A stretch of 64,000 bases of DNA, from positions 62,001 to 126,000 of the forward strand of contig NZ_AWFZ01000050.1 of assembly GCF_000463155.2 (NCBI RefSeq), read 5' to 3'. The DNA is from Siccibacter turicensis LMG 23730. Lineage in GTDB: Bacteria; Pseudomonadota; Gammaproteobacteria; Enterobacterales; Enterobacteriaceae. Every line of letters begins with the position of its first letter. Position 1 is the stretch's first letter. Positions 37,815 through 46,298 of this stretch are shown here, piece after piece. Made by a program: the position numbers and the translations under genes. The notes under the pieces are model-generated. The model was not told where the DNA came from. It saw only the letters and a program-made list of their open reading frames with translations, and searched no databases.

Positions 37815-38684
37815 ATGGATCAGGCTGGGATTATTCGCGATTTGCTTACCTGGCTGGAAGGCCATCTGGATCACCCCCTCTCGTTAGATAACGTGGCGGC
37901 GAAAGCGGGATACTCCAAGTGGCACTTACAACGGATGTTTAAAGATGTGACCGGTGAGGCCATAGGCGCCTATATCCGTGCGCGTCGCCTGTCAAAATCA
38001 GCGGTGGCACTGCGCCTGACCGCGCGCCCTATTCTGGATATTGCGCTCCAGTACCGTTTCGATTCGCAGCAAACCTTTACCCGCGCGTTTAAGAAACAGT
38101 TCTTAATGACGCCGGCGCTCTATCGCCGCTCCGCCGACTGGAACGCGCACGGGATCCGTCCCCCGCTCCGGCTCGACAGTTTCACGCTCCCGACGCATAA
38201 GTTCGTCACGCTGCCGCCGCTGCAGCTTATCGGCCTGACCCAGAGCTACAGCTGCTCCCTTGAGCAGATCTCCGATTTTCGCCACGAAATGCGCATTCAG
38301 TTCTGGCGCTCGTTCCTGGAAAACTGCCCGACGGTACCGCCTGAGCTGTACGGCCTGCATGAGCCGCGCCCGAGCCTTGAGCGCGACGACGAACAGGAAG
38401 TGCTCTACACCACGGCCCTGGCACCGGAACTGGCAGAAGACTGCCTGCCTGGCTCGCACACGGTAAAACTTGAGGGCGGCGACTATGTGCAGTTTGACTA
38501 TGAAGGCCCCGCCAGCGGGCTACAGGCGTTTATCCTGCTGGTCTACGGCACCTGTATGCCGACGCTCAATCTGACCCGGCGTAAGGGCCAGGACATTGAG
38601 CGCTTCTTCCCCGGGGAAGAGACCCGGCGCCCGGAACCGCCGCGCTATTTACGCTGCGAGTACCTGGTGCCGGTGGTTCGTTAA
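37815..38684 (+). CDS. rob: AraC/XylS-family regulator Rob
   Basis: Right-origin-binding protein that activates mar/sox/rob regulon genes for resistance to antibiotics, superoxide and solvents. Starting at MDQAGIIRDLLTWLEGHLD gives 289 residues, as in E. coli. The N-terminal two helix-turn-helix motifs (GYSKWHLQRMFKDVTG and FDSQQTFTRAFKKQF) bind DNA, and a GyrI-like effector domain fills residues 120-289. Its last four bases overlap gpmB on the other strand. Confidence 0.97.
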   Translation: MDQAGIIRDLLTWLEGHLDHPLSLDNVAAKAGYSKWHLQRMFKDVTGEAIGAYIRARRLSKSAVALRLTARPILDIALQYRFDSQQTFTRAFKKQFLMTPALYRRSADWNAHGIRPPLRLDSFTLPTHKFVTLPPLQLIGLTQSYSCSLEQISDFRHEMRIQFWRSFLENCPTVPPELYGLHEPRPSLERDDEQEVLYTTALAPELAEDCLPGSHTVKLEGGDYVQFDYEGPASGLQAFILLVYGTCMPTLNLTRRKGQDIERFFPGEETRRPEPPRYLRCEYLVPVVR

Positions 38685-39328
38685 CGCTGCATTTCATCCA
38701 GCGCAGGGGCATCCAGATGCGAGATGTCGCCTGCCGTCTCCACCACCCATCCCGACGCCAGCCACGGACTTTGCTGGTAGTCCACCCGAGAAATTGAGCA
38801 ATTACGCAAACGCAGTCGGCGTTCTGCCCAGGCGGGCAAGCCGAGGATGGTGCTCACCAGACAGCCCAGCGCCATACCGTGACTCACCAGCAGCGGGCGG
38901 CTGCCTTCGGGCAGATCCAGACAGGCGTTAAGCGCGCCGTGCATACGCTGGCTCAGCTCCAGCATCGACTCGCCGTCCGGAATGCGCCCGTCCGCCGTGC
39001 CGTTAACCAGCTGACGACGCCATCCCTCTTCCTCATCGGTCAGTGAATCCAGGTGACGCCGCTCCAGCACGCCCATGTCCAGCTCGCGCAGACGCGCGTC
39101 CAGCGTGACATCGCACCCGCATGCCGCGGCAATAATTTCAGCGGTGCGGCGCGTACGCCCCAGATCGCTGGCAATAATATGGGTAATACCGAGCGCTTTG
39201 GCGCGCTCGCCCACCTGCTGTGCCTGCTGCTCACCTTTATTCGTCAGGGCGCTGTCAGACTGTCCTTGAATGCGCCGTTCGGCGTTCCACTGCGTTTCAC
39301 CATGACGAACCAGATATACCTGTAACAT
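38681..39328 (-). CDS. gpmB: Histidine phosphatase GpmB (YtjC)
   Basis: Histidine phosphatase superfamily member annotated as phosphoglycerate mutase 2. Its physiological role is uncertain, and mutase activity is doubtful for the E. coli protein. The 215 residues begin with the catalytic LVRHGETQWNAERRIQGQ at residues 6-23; the second catalytic His is in LVSHGMALGCL near residue 150. It is divergent from yjjX. Confidence 0.93.
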   Translation of the reverse strand: MLQVYLVRHGETQWNAERRIQGQSDSALTNKGEQQAQQVGERAKALGITHIIASDLGRTRRTAEIIAAACGCDVTLDARLRELDMGVLERRHLDSLTDEEEGWRRQLVNGTADGRIPDGESMLELSQRMHGALNACLDLPEGSRPLLVSHGMALGCLVSTILGLPAWAERRLRLRNCSISRVDYQQSPWLASGWVVETAGDISHLDAPALDEMQR

Positions 39329-39381
39329 ACTTTTTATCCGTTATACTGCTGCACACGTTTTTGTCTGAATGTTAATTGATT

Positions 39382-39897
39382 ATGCACCATGTCATCTGCG
39401 CTACCACCAATCCCGCCAAAATTAAGGCGATTCTGCACGCTTTTGAGCTGATTTTCGGCGAGGCATCCTGCCATATGGAATCGGTCGTCGTCGAGACGGG
39501 CGTACCCGAGCAGCCGTTTGGCAGTGAAGAAACGCGAGCGGGCGCACGGATCCGCGTGCAGAACGCGCGCGCGCTGAAGCCCGAGGCGGATTTCTGGGTC
39601 GCGATTGAGGCCGGTATCGACGAGGGCAGCACCTTTAGCTGGGTGGTGATTGAGCGCGGCGACAAGCGCGGCGAAGCACGCTCTGCCACGCTGCCGCTGC
39701 CGAAAGCGGTGCTGGAGAAAGTCGAGCAAGGTGAACCGCTGGGGCCGGTGATGTCCGCCCTGACCGGTATCGATGAGATTGGCCGCAAAGAGGGCGCGAT
39801 TGGGGTGTTCACCGCCGGCGCGTTGACGCGGAGCAGCGTCTATCACCAGGCGGTGGTACTGGCCTTAAGCCCGTTTCATCATGCGCTTTACGACTGA
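39382..39897 (+). CDS. yjjX: Inosine/xanthosine triphosphatase YjjX
   Basis: Removes ITP and XTP; belongs to the same fold as RdgB (encoded at 24 kb). Starting at the ATG ([17 protein letters not shown]) gives 171 residues; an in-frame TTG two codons upstream is less likely. Key segments are [22 protein letters not shown] near residue 37 and [16 protein letters not shown] near residue 135. Its 3' end overlaps trpR by 10 bases. Confidence 0.95.
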   Translation: MHHVICATTNPAKIKAILHAFELIFGEASCHMESVVVETGVPEQPFGSEETRAGARIRVQNARALKPEADFWVAIEAGIDEGSTFSWVVIERGDKRGEARSATLPLPKAVLEKVEQGEPLGPVMSALTGIDEIGRKEGAIGVFTAGALTRSSVYHQAVVLALSPFHHALYD

Positions 39898-40220
39898 TTC
39901 TCTTTAAGCAGCACCTGCTCCAGCCAGACGCGGAGCTCTGCCGGGGAGGCTTTCAGGCTGTTAGATCCGCGCGTGATGGTGGCAATGCCGGCGCCAAGCT
40001 CGTTTTTCAGCTCGCGCTGGCTCATCTCACCGCGCAGCAGCTCCTCGATAATACGCACCCGCGTACCCAGCGCTTCGCGTTCATCGGGGGTCAGGAGCAG
40101 CATCAGCAGGGGAAGATGCAGCTCCTGATCGAAAGCCTGTTTGAGCAGCTCGACGAAACGGAGCCACTCCTGATTATGCTGTTCAGCCTGCTCCGCAGAC
40201 CAGGGCGCGTGTTGGGTCAT
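39888..40220 (-). CDS. trpR: Trp operon repressor
   Basis: Tryptophan-dependent repressor of trp, aroH, mtr and its own gene. The 110 residues match the E. coli protein (108). The helix-turn-helix [20 protein letters not shown] is nearly identical, and the tryptophan-binding Arg residues in [16 protein letters not shown] are present. The C-terminal codons overlap the yjjX 3' end on the opposite strand. A TrpR operator lies upstream. Confidence 0.97.
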   Translation of the reverse strand: MTQHAPWSAEQAEQHNQEWLRFVELLKQAFDQELHLPLLMLLLTPDEREALGTRVRIIEELLRGEMSQRELKNELGAGIATITRGSNSLKASPAELRVWLEQVLLKENQS

Positions 40221-40240
40221 ATGTTAAGCCGCCATACCAG

Positions 40241-40260
40241 AATACTCTTCTACTAGTACA
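40241..40260. promoter_or_regulatory. TrpR operator of trpR
   Basis: AATACTCTTCTACTAGTACA aligns with the autoregulatory trpR operator of E. coli, including an intact CTAGTACA half-site. It lies 20 bases upstream of the trpR start, consistent with autorepression. Confidence 0.7.
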
Positions 40261-40285
40261 GCAGCATAACATACCCGCCGTCAAA

Positions 40286-42220
40286 TCAGTAACGACGCTG
40301 CCACTCGGTGCTGGTCAGCAGCTCCGGCTTATCGCCCATGAAATAGCGGTAGTACGCATCATACGCCAGCACGTTTTTCACGTAGCCGCGGGTTTCCGAG
40401 AACGGAATGCTCTCGATAAACGCCACGGCGTCCAGGCGTCCGGCGCTGTTGCCAAGCCACGTCCGCAAGCGTCCCGGCCCGGCGTTATACGCCGCAGACG
40501 ACAGGATACGGTTGTAGCCAAACTGCTCGTACACGCTTTGCAGATAGGTGGTGCCGATGTTGATGTTCATCTCCGGATCGAGCAACTGGTTACTGCTGCT
40601 GTAACCCGGAATACCAAACTTCTGCACGGTGTGCTGGGCGGTGGCAGGCATCACCTGCATCAGCCCGGCGGCCCCGACCGGCGAGCGCACTTTCGGGTTC
40701 CAGGCGCTCTCCTGGCGCGCAATCGCCATCGCATAGCTTTTGGAGATGTCTTTATTACTGACGTAGCGGGTAAAGGTACTCTGCCACGCTAGCGGGAAAC
40801 GCTCCTCCAACTGATCCCAGAGCTTGCCGGCGATGGTGGCCTGCACGCTGAGATCCCACCACTCCTGATCGAACGCGTAGCGCGCCAGCGCCGACTGCTC
40901 GTTCACCGGGCGGCTGACCACCAGGTTTGCCCACTCGCTGCGCGCGGTGTTATCCATCCCCCAGAACATCAGCTCGCGCACTCGTGCCATTTCCGGTCCC
41001 TGGAACAGCGCGCTGTTAACCTGTGGGGCTTTATCCACGCGCAGCGGGTAGTCTTCCCCCAGGCGCTGCGCGGCGACCATCGGATAGAAGCCGCGGGTGG
41101 ACATCAAATCGCGCAGAATGGTTTTCGCCTCGTCTTCGCGACCGCGCTCCAGCAGCAGATCGGCCTGCCAGTAGCGCCACTCGTCCTTCTCTTTGGCTTC
41201 CATCGGCAGACGCGCCAGCCAGGTATTGAGCCCATCGCGATCGCCGGTGCCGAGCGCCATGCGCACGCGACGCTCAATCAGCGAGATGGACTGAGAACGC
41301 ATGATGACGTCGTCGCGCCAGCGGGCTTCTTCCGATGTCACGTCGTTGCCCATCAGGCGCCACGCCACCAGCTCGTTCAGCTCCTGTACCTGATCGGCAT
41401 TGAGCTTCTGCGCCTGGGTCAGGGAGGAGATCATCATCCGCGCGTTGTCCGCGTCCTCGCGGGCGACGCTGGCAAACGCCACGGCCACCAGCTGACGGGT
41501 AAAGTCGTTCGCCCCCACCGTCTGGGCAAAGCTCAGCACGCTGTTGGGGTTATTGGCGAGGCTTATCAGCGCAGAGGAAAGCGTCTGGTACTGCGGCGGC
41601 ATTTCCGCGGCAAGCTGGCTGACCAGCCGGGTGTTTCCCTCTTTCATCGCCAGGCGGATACGTTCGAGGTAATCCTCCGGCTGCTGCGTACCGGAGCTAC
41701 GCCAGGCCGAGAACAGGCGCTCGCAGGCGGACGGCTGGGTTTTGCCGGTCTGCCACAGGCTCTTCGCCCCGATCCAGGCGTCGCTGGTCAGGCCGGTGTT
41801 GTATTTGGCGTAGTAAAAATTACATTTGGCCTCAACGGTGCCCGGCTCGGTGGGGCTGAAGGCGAGCAGGCCGCGCCAGTCCTCACGTCGCGCCAGCTCG
41901 TTCACGAACCGTGATTTCAGTGAGCGCACCGGCGGCAGGGTCGGGTTCTGCTGGATAAACTGGCTGACCGCCAGCGCCGGCTGATTCATCAGATCGTCGG
42001 TCAGCTGGCGATACTGCAAATAGGGATAAAGCGGATAGTCGCGCAGGCCCGGCATCATCTGCTCTACCACCGCCATCTGGCGGCTGTCCCACGCTTGTTT
42101 AATCTGGGTGTAGCGGCTGCGCTGTTCATCCAGTGAATCAGCCCGCGCCAGGCTGCTTACGGTCATCAGACACACGCTGGCAGCAAGCACGCGCCAGACG
42201 GCATGTTTGGCTTTTCCCAC
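40286..42220 (-). CDS. slt: Soluble lytic murein transglycosylase Slt70
   Basis: Periplasmic enzyme that cleaves the glycan backbone of peptidoglycan to 1,6-anhydromuropeptides. The 644 residues fit Slt70. The signal peptide (about 1-27) ends SSLARA. A long alpha-helical U-shaped superhelix follows, and the C-terminal lysozyme-like domain starts near residue 480. It contains ARQESAWNPKVRSPVGAAGLMQVMPATA with the catalytic Glu, and NIGTTYLQSVYEQF. It is divergent from ettA. Confidence 0.97.
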   Translation of the reverse strand: MGKAKHAVWRVLAASVCLMTVSSLARADSLDEQRSRYTQIKQAWDSRQMAVVEQMMPGLRDYPLYPYLQYRQLTDDLMNQPALAVSQFIQQNPTLPPVRSLKSRFVNELARREDWRGLLAFSPTEPGTVEAKCNFYYAKYNTGLTSDAWIGAKSLWQTGKTQPSACERLFSAWRSSGTQQPEDYLERIRLAMKEGNTRLVSQLAAEMPPQYQTLSSALISLANNPNSVLSFAQTVGANDFTRQLVAVAFASVAREDADNARMMISSLTQAQKLNADQVQELNELVAWRLMGNDVTSEEARWRDDVIMRSQSISLIERRVRMALGTGDRDGLNTWLARLPMEAKEKDEWRYWQADLLLERGREDEAKTILRDLMSTRGFYPMVAAQRLGEDYPLRVDKAPQVNSALFQGPEMARVRELMFWGMDNTARSEWANLVVSRPVNEQSALARYAFDQEWWDLSVQATIAGKLWDQLEERFPLAWQSTFTRYVSNKDISKSYAMAIARQESAWNPKVRSPVGAAGLMQVMPATAQHTVQKFGIPGYSSSNQLLDPEMNINIGTTYLQSVYEQFGYNRILSSAAYNAGPGRLRTWLGNSAGRLDAVAFIESIPFSETRGYVKNVLAYDAYYRYFMGDKPELLTSTEWQRRY

Positions 42221-42474
42221 AATGACTCCTCAATATCGTTAGTCCCACAGCAGCCTCATGCCGCCGCTGAGCCGGTTTCCCACAGCACAACCCTTTCATG
42301 CTAACCAGGCATGCCCGGTTCCGCCATGATACGGACATTTTTTTACGCTTCACCCGCTGTCCGGTGCGACATAACACTCCCGGCGTTGATGGCTGGGCTT
42401 AGCACCTGAAAAAGGCTACACTTCGCATCTGATACGAACCAGTTTACTCACTATAAAAGAGGCGAAGTCGCAAC

Positions 42475-44142
42475 GTGGCTCAATTCGTTTATACCATGCA
42501 TCGTGTCGGCAAAGTGGTCCCGCCGAAACGTCATATTTTGAAGAATATCTCGCTGAGCTTTTTCCCGGGCGCGAAAATTGGTGTGCTGGGGCTCAACGGT
42601 GCCGGTAAATCTACCCTGCTGCGCATCATGGCTGGCATCGACACCGAAATCGAAGGCGAAGCTCGCCCGCAACCTGGCCTCAAAATCGGCTACCTGCCGC
42701 AGGAGCCGCAGCTCAACCTGGAGCACACGGTTCGCGAATCCGTAGAAGAGGCGCTGTCTGAAGTCGTCAACGCGCTCAAGCGCCTGGACGAAGTGTATGC
42801 GCTGTACGCCGATCCGGATGCGGACTTCGACAAGCTCGCCGCCGAACAGGGCAAGCTGGAAGAGATTATCCAGGCGCACGACGGCCATAACCTGAACGTG
42901 CAGCTGGAACGCGCCGCCGACGCGCTGCGTCTGCCGGACTGGGATGCGAAAATCGCTAACCTGTCCGGGGGTGAACGCCGCCGCGTCGCGCTGTGCCGTC
43001 TGCTGCTGGAAAAACCAGACATGCTGCTGCTCGACGAACCAACCAACCACCTGGATGCGGAATCCGTGGCATGGCTGGAACGCTTCCTGCACGACTTCGA
43101 AGGTACCGTTGTGGCGATTACCCACGACCGTTACTTCCTCGATAACGTCGCCGGCTGGATCCTGGAGCTTGACCGCGGGGAAGGTATTCCGTGGGAAGGT
43201 AACTACTCCTCCTGGCTGGAGCAGAAAGATCAGCGTCTGGCTCAGGAAGCCTCTCAGGAAGCGGCGCGCCGTAAATCCATCGAGAAAGAGCTGGAGTGGG
43301 TACGTCAGGGTGCGAAGGGCCGTCAGTCTAAAGGCAAAGCGCGTCTGGCACGCTTCGAGGAGCTTAACAGCACCGAATACCAGAAGCGTAACGAGACCAA
43401 CGAACTGTTCATTCCACCGGGACCGCGTCTGGGCGATAAAGTCCTGGAAATTACCGATCTGCGTAAGTCCTATGGCGATCGCGTACTGATCGACGGTCTG
43501 TCGCTGTCGATCCCGAAAGGGGCGATCGTCGGGATCATCGGTCCGAACGGCGCGGGTAAATCTACCCTGTTCCGTATGATCTCCGGGCAGGAACAGCCGG
43601 ATGCCGGCACCATTGAGCTGGGCGAGACCGTGAAGCTGGCGTCGGTGGATCAGTTCCGTGACGCGATGGACAACAGCAAAACCGTGTGGGAAGAAGTCTC
43701 CGGCGGGCTGGACATCATGCGTGTCGGCAACACCGAAATGCCAAGCCGCGCCTACGTGGGCCGCTTCAACTTCAAGGGTGTCGATCAGGGCAAACGCGTT
43801 GGCGAACTGTCCGGCGGTGAGCGTGGACGTCTGCACCTGGCGAAGCTGCTGCAGGTTGGCGGCAACATGCTGCTGCTCGATGAACCGACCAACGACCTGG
43901 ATATCGAAACCCTGCGCGCGCTGGAAAATGCCCTGCTGGAATTCCCGGGCTGCGCGATGGTTATCTCGCACGACCGTTGGTTCCTCGACCGTATCGCCAC
44001 GCACATCATCGATTATCAGGATGAAGGCAAAGTGGAGTTCTTCGAAGGTAACTTTACCGAGTACGAAGAGTACAAGAAACGCACCCTCGGCGCCGAAGCG
44101 CTGGAGCCAAAGCGTATCAAGTACAAGCGCATTACCAAGTAA
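42475..44142 (+). CDS. ettA: Energy-dependent translational throttle protein EttA, GTG start
   Basis: ABC-F protein that binds the ribosomal E site and gates entry into elongation according to ATP/ADP ratio. A GTG start gives 555 residues, the E. coli length, with AGAGGCGAAG about 10 bases upstream. It has two ABC domains: Walker A GLNGAGKSTLL and GPNGAGKSTLF, signatures LSGGERRRVALC and LSGGERGRLHLA, with Walker B plus catalytic Glu in LLLDEPTNHLD and LLLDEPTNDLD. The P-site tRNA interaction linker lies between. There are no membrane segments. Confidence 0.97.
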   Translation: MAQFVYTMHRVGKVVPPKRHILKNISLSFFPGAKIGVLGLNGAGKSTLLRIMAGIDTEIEGEARPQPGLKIGYLPQEPQLNLEHTVRESVEEALSEVVNALKRLDEVYALYADPDADFDKLAAEQGKLEEIIQAHDGHNLNVQLERAADALRLPDWDAKIANLSGGERRRVALCRLLLEKPDMLLLDEPTNHLDAESVAWLERFLHDFEGTVVAITHDRYFLDNVAGWILELDRGEGIPWEGNYSSWLEQKDQRLAQEASQEAARRKSIEKELEWVRQGAKGRQSKGKARLARFEELNSTEYQKRNETNELFIPPGPRLGDKVLEITDLRKSYGDRVLIDGLSLSIPKGAIVGIIGPNGAGKSTLFRMISGQEQPDAGTIELGETVKLASVDQFRDAMDNSKTVWEEVSGGLDIMRVGNTEMPSRAYVGRFNFKGVDQGKRVGELSGGERGRLHLAKLLQVGGNMLLLDEPTNDLDIETLRALENALLEFPGCAMVISHDRWFLDRIATHIIDYQDEGKVEFFEGNFTEYEEYKKRTLGAEALEPKRIKYKRITK

Positions 44143-44158
44143 TCGCGACCACCATCAG

Positions 44159-44187
44159 AGAAGGGCACCCGCCCTTCTCTTTTTTTA
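44159..44187 (+). terminator. Intrinsic terminator of ettA
   Basis: AGAAGGGC / GCCCTTCT stem with four-base loop followed by CTTTTTTT. It overlaps the end of the convergent LysR gene by a few bases. Confidence 0.88.
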
Positions 44188-45081
44188 TCCCGGATAGAAA
44201 TCCTTGATATCGCCAAACGCCATCGCAAAATCGATGTAGCTCGCCAGCGCGGGTGAATTCAGCTTGCGGCTCGGATAGACCAGATAGAGATCGTTTCCCT
44301 CGGCCTGCCACTCCGGCAGCACCGGCGTCAGAACGCCGCGCGTCAGCGTATCCTCCAGCAAAAAGGTCGGCAGCAGCGTCAGACCGGCGCCCGCCACGGC
44401 ACACTCCCGGGCATACAGCAGGTTGTCGGTACGATGCTGGTTCGTCAGCACGCAGCGATACCAGGTCTGCTCGCGATGAAACACCCACTCCGTCCAGGCT
44501 TTATGGGCGATACAGCGGTGCGACGTGAGATCGGCGGGATGCGTCAACGCCGGGGAGCGCGCCAGATAATCCGGCGAGGCCAGCAGGTAGCGCGGGCAGT
44601 GGCCAATCAGACGGCCAATCAGCGAGGAGTCCTGCGGCTTACCGGTGCGCAGCGCGACGTCAAACCCCTCCAGTACCAGATCCCGCATATCATCGGACAC
44701 CGACACATCGAGGGTCACATCCGGATACGCCTCCTGAAAGCGGGCATTCATCCGCGCCAGCAGCGTCGCGCCGATCCCGGCCGGGCTGGTGATGCGAAGC
44801 CGTCCGCTGGGGTTTTGCCGCAGCCGCTGAATCGCATGGTCGGCGCGCTCGCTCGCGGTCAGCATCTCCCGGCAGTGCACCAGGTAGTGCTCGCCCGCAA
44901 AGGTGAGATTGAGCTTGCGCGTGGTGCGGTTGAGCAGGCGAATACCGAGGCTATTTTCAAGCTGGCTGATGCGGTGGCTGACGCTCGACTTGGGCAGCCC
45001 GGCCTTCTGCGCCGCCGCGGTAAAACTTCCGCACTCTGCCACCAGCGCGAACAGCGCCATATCCTGAAGCGACTTAAACAT
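44185..45081 (-). CDS. LysR-family transcriptional regulator
   Basis: 298 residues with the LysR winged helix-turn-helix at the N-terminus (GSFTAAAQKAGLPKSSVSHRISQLE, about 18-42) and a periplasmic-binding-protein-like effector domain from about residue 92. It resembles the CrgA/DsdC-like cluster that controls adjacent oxidoreductases. It is divergent from the dehydrogenase gene at 45198 with a palindromic LysR-type site between them, so it most likely regulates that gene. Neither gene is at this position in K-12. The effector is unknown. Confidence 0.88.
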   Translation of the reverse strand: MFKSLQDMALFALVAECGSFTAAAQKAGLPKSSVSHRISQLENSLGIRLLNRTTRKLNLTFAGEHYLVHCREMLTASERADHAIQRLRQNPSGRLRITSPAGIGATLLARMNARFQEAYPDVTLDVSVSDDMRDLVLEGFDVALRTGKPQDSSLIGRLIGHCPRYLLASPDYLARSPALTHPADLTSHRCIAHKAWTEWVFHREQTWYRCVLTNQHRTDNLLYARECAVAGAGLTLLPTFLLEDTLTRGVLTPVLPEWQAEGNDLYLVYPSRKLNSPALASYIDFAMAFGDIKDFYPG

Positions 45082-45084
45082 GAT

Positions 45085-45103
45085 TGTTCACCTGAGACGA
45101 ACA
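45085..45103. promoter_or_regulatory. LysR-type operator between the regulator and the dehydrogenase gene
   Basis: TGTTC-N9-GAACA is a perfect inverted repeat of the T-N11-A class typical of LysR regulators. It begins four bases upstream of the regulator start codon, so binding would also block its own translation-initiation region or promoter. Confidence 0.55.
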
Positions 45104-45197
45104 CTCCATTCTTGATTGTCCATCTTATCAGCTTCCTGAGCGCGGCATAGACTACATTCACTACATCGCCTTTACGTTCATCTATCGAGGAACCGAC

Positions 45198-46199
45198 ATG
45201 TCAGTTAAAGCTATTGGTGTTAACCCGCAGGATCCAAAACACTTTATCGAAATCAGCCAGCCGCAGCCCGTCCCGGGTGAGTACGACCTGCTGGTAGAGG
45301 TCAAAGCCGCTTCCGTGAATCCGGTTGATACCAAGGTGCATAAAGGCCTGGTAAAAAATGGCCTTCAGGAGCCGCGCGTGCTGGGCTGGGACGCCAGCGG
45401 CATCGTCAGAGCGACCGGCAGCAACGTCACCGGCTTTAAGGTGGGCGATGAAGTCTGGTACGCGGGCGACATCACCCGTCCGGGTAGCAACACCACCCAT
45501 CAGCTGATCGATGCGCGCATCGTCGGCCACAAACCGCGCAGCCTCGACTGGGCCGCCGCCGCCGCGCTGCCGCTGACCGCCCTCACCGCGTGGGAAGGAT
45601 TGTTCGAACGCCTGAACATTCAGGATGCCGGCGCGGACAAGACCCTGCTGATCATCGGTGGTGCCGGCGGCGTGGGTTCTCTCGCGATCCCGTTTGCGAA
45701 GCACAACAGCAAGGTAAAAATTATCGCAACAGCGTCACGCGAGGATTCCGCCCAGTGGTGCCGGGATCGCGGTGCCGATCTGGTGGTGAATTACAAGGAT
45801 CTGCCGGGCGAACTGGCGAAGCACGACATCACCTGGGTTGATTACATCTTTATCCTCAACGACACCGACGGACACTGGGCCAACGTCAGCAAGCTGATCG
45901 CGCCGCAGGGCCATATCTGCACCATCGTTGAAAATGAGCACCCGCTCGATCAGAACGAACTGAAGCTGAAATCTGCCGCGCTGCACTGGGAGTTTATGTA
46001 CACCCGCAGCATGTACCAGACCGCCGACATGGCGCGTCAGGGCGAGATCCTTAACGCGGTGGCGAAGCTGGTGGATGAGGGCGTCGTGGAGAGCTCCCTC
46101 AGTGAAACGCTGCACGGCCTGAGCGTTGAGACGCTCCAGCAGGCACACGATAAGGTGCTTGAAGGTCATATGCGTGGGAAAGTGGTGATCGCCTACTGA
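45198..46199 (+). CDS. Quinone-oxidoreductase-like medium-chain dehydrogenase
   Basis: 333-residue MDR superfamily protein of the type often annotated zinc-type alcohol dehydrogenase-like. The Rossmann NAD(P)H site is IIGGAGGVGSLAIPFA near residue 152. The catalytic-zinc GHE motif is replaced by LGWDASGIV near residue 60 and the zinc Cys by Asn in VNPVDTKV, so it is probably a zinc-free NADPH quinone or enone reductase. It is divergent from and probably controlled by the LysR gene. The substrate is not predictable. Confidence 0.87.
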   Translation: MSVKAIGVNPQDPKHFIEISQPQPVPGEYDLLVEVKAASVNPVDTKVHKGLVKNGLQEPRVLGWDASGIVRATGSNVTGFKVGDEVWYAGDITRPGSNTTHQLIDARIVGHKPRSLDWAAAAALPLTALTAWEGLFERLNIQDAGADKTLLIIGGAGGVGSLAIPFAKHNSKVKIIATASREDSAQWCRDRGADLVVNYKDLPGELAKHDITWVDYIFILNDTDGHWANVSKLIAPQGHICTIVENEHPLDQNELKLKSAALHWEFMYTRSMYQTADMARQGEILNAVAKLVDEGVVESSLSETLHGLSVETLQQAHDKVLEGHMRGKVVIAY

Positions 46200-46206
46200 T
46201 CCGAAG

Positions 46207-46229
46207 GCGGGTAAGCCTGGCTTACCCGC
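46207..46229 (+). terminator. First stem-loop after the dehydrogenase gene
   Basis: GCGGGTAAGC / GCTTACCCGC is a perfect 10-bp stem with a 3-base loop, 8 bases after the stop codon. No T-run follows, so it is more likely a 3'-end structure ahead of the true terminator at 46260. Confidence 0.5.
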
Positions 46230-46259
46230 GCCGCGTGACGGCGAACCGGTGAGGTTCTA

Positions 46260-46292
46260 CAAGGTGGGTCGCATTGCGCGCCCACCTTTTTT
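46260..46292. terminator. Terminator between the dehydrogenase gene and nadR
   Basis: AAGGTGGG ... CCCACCTT hairpin (with an inner GCGC pairing) followed by TTTTTTG on the plus strand. Confidence 0.85.
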
Positions 46293-46298
46293 GCGTTG

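Noticed and set aside
42451-44004. 517-codon minus-strand ORF opposite ettA
   Set aside because: Antisense shadow of a strongly biased gene; no domain motif is recognisable and ettA is certain.
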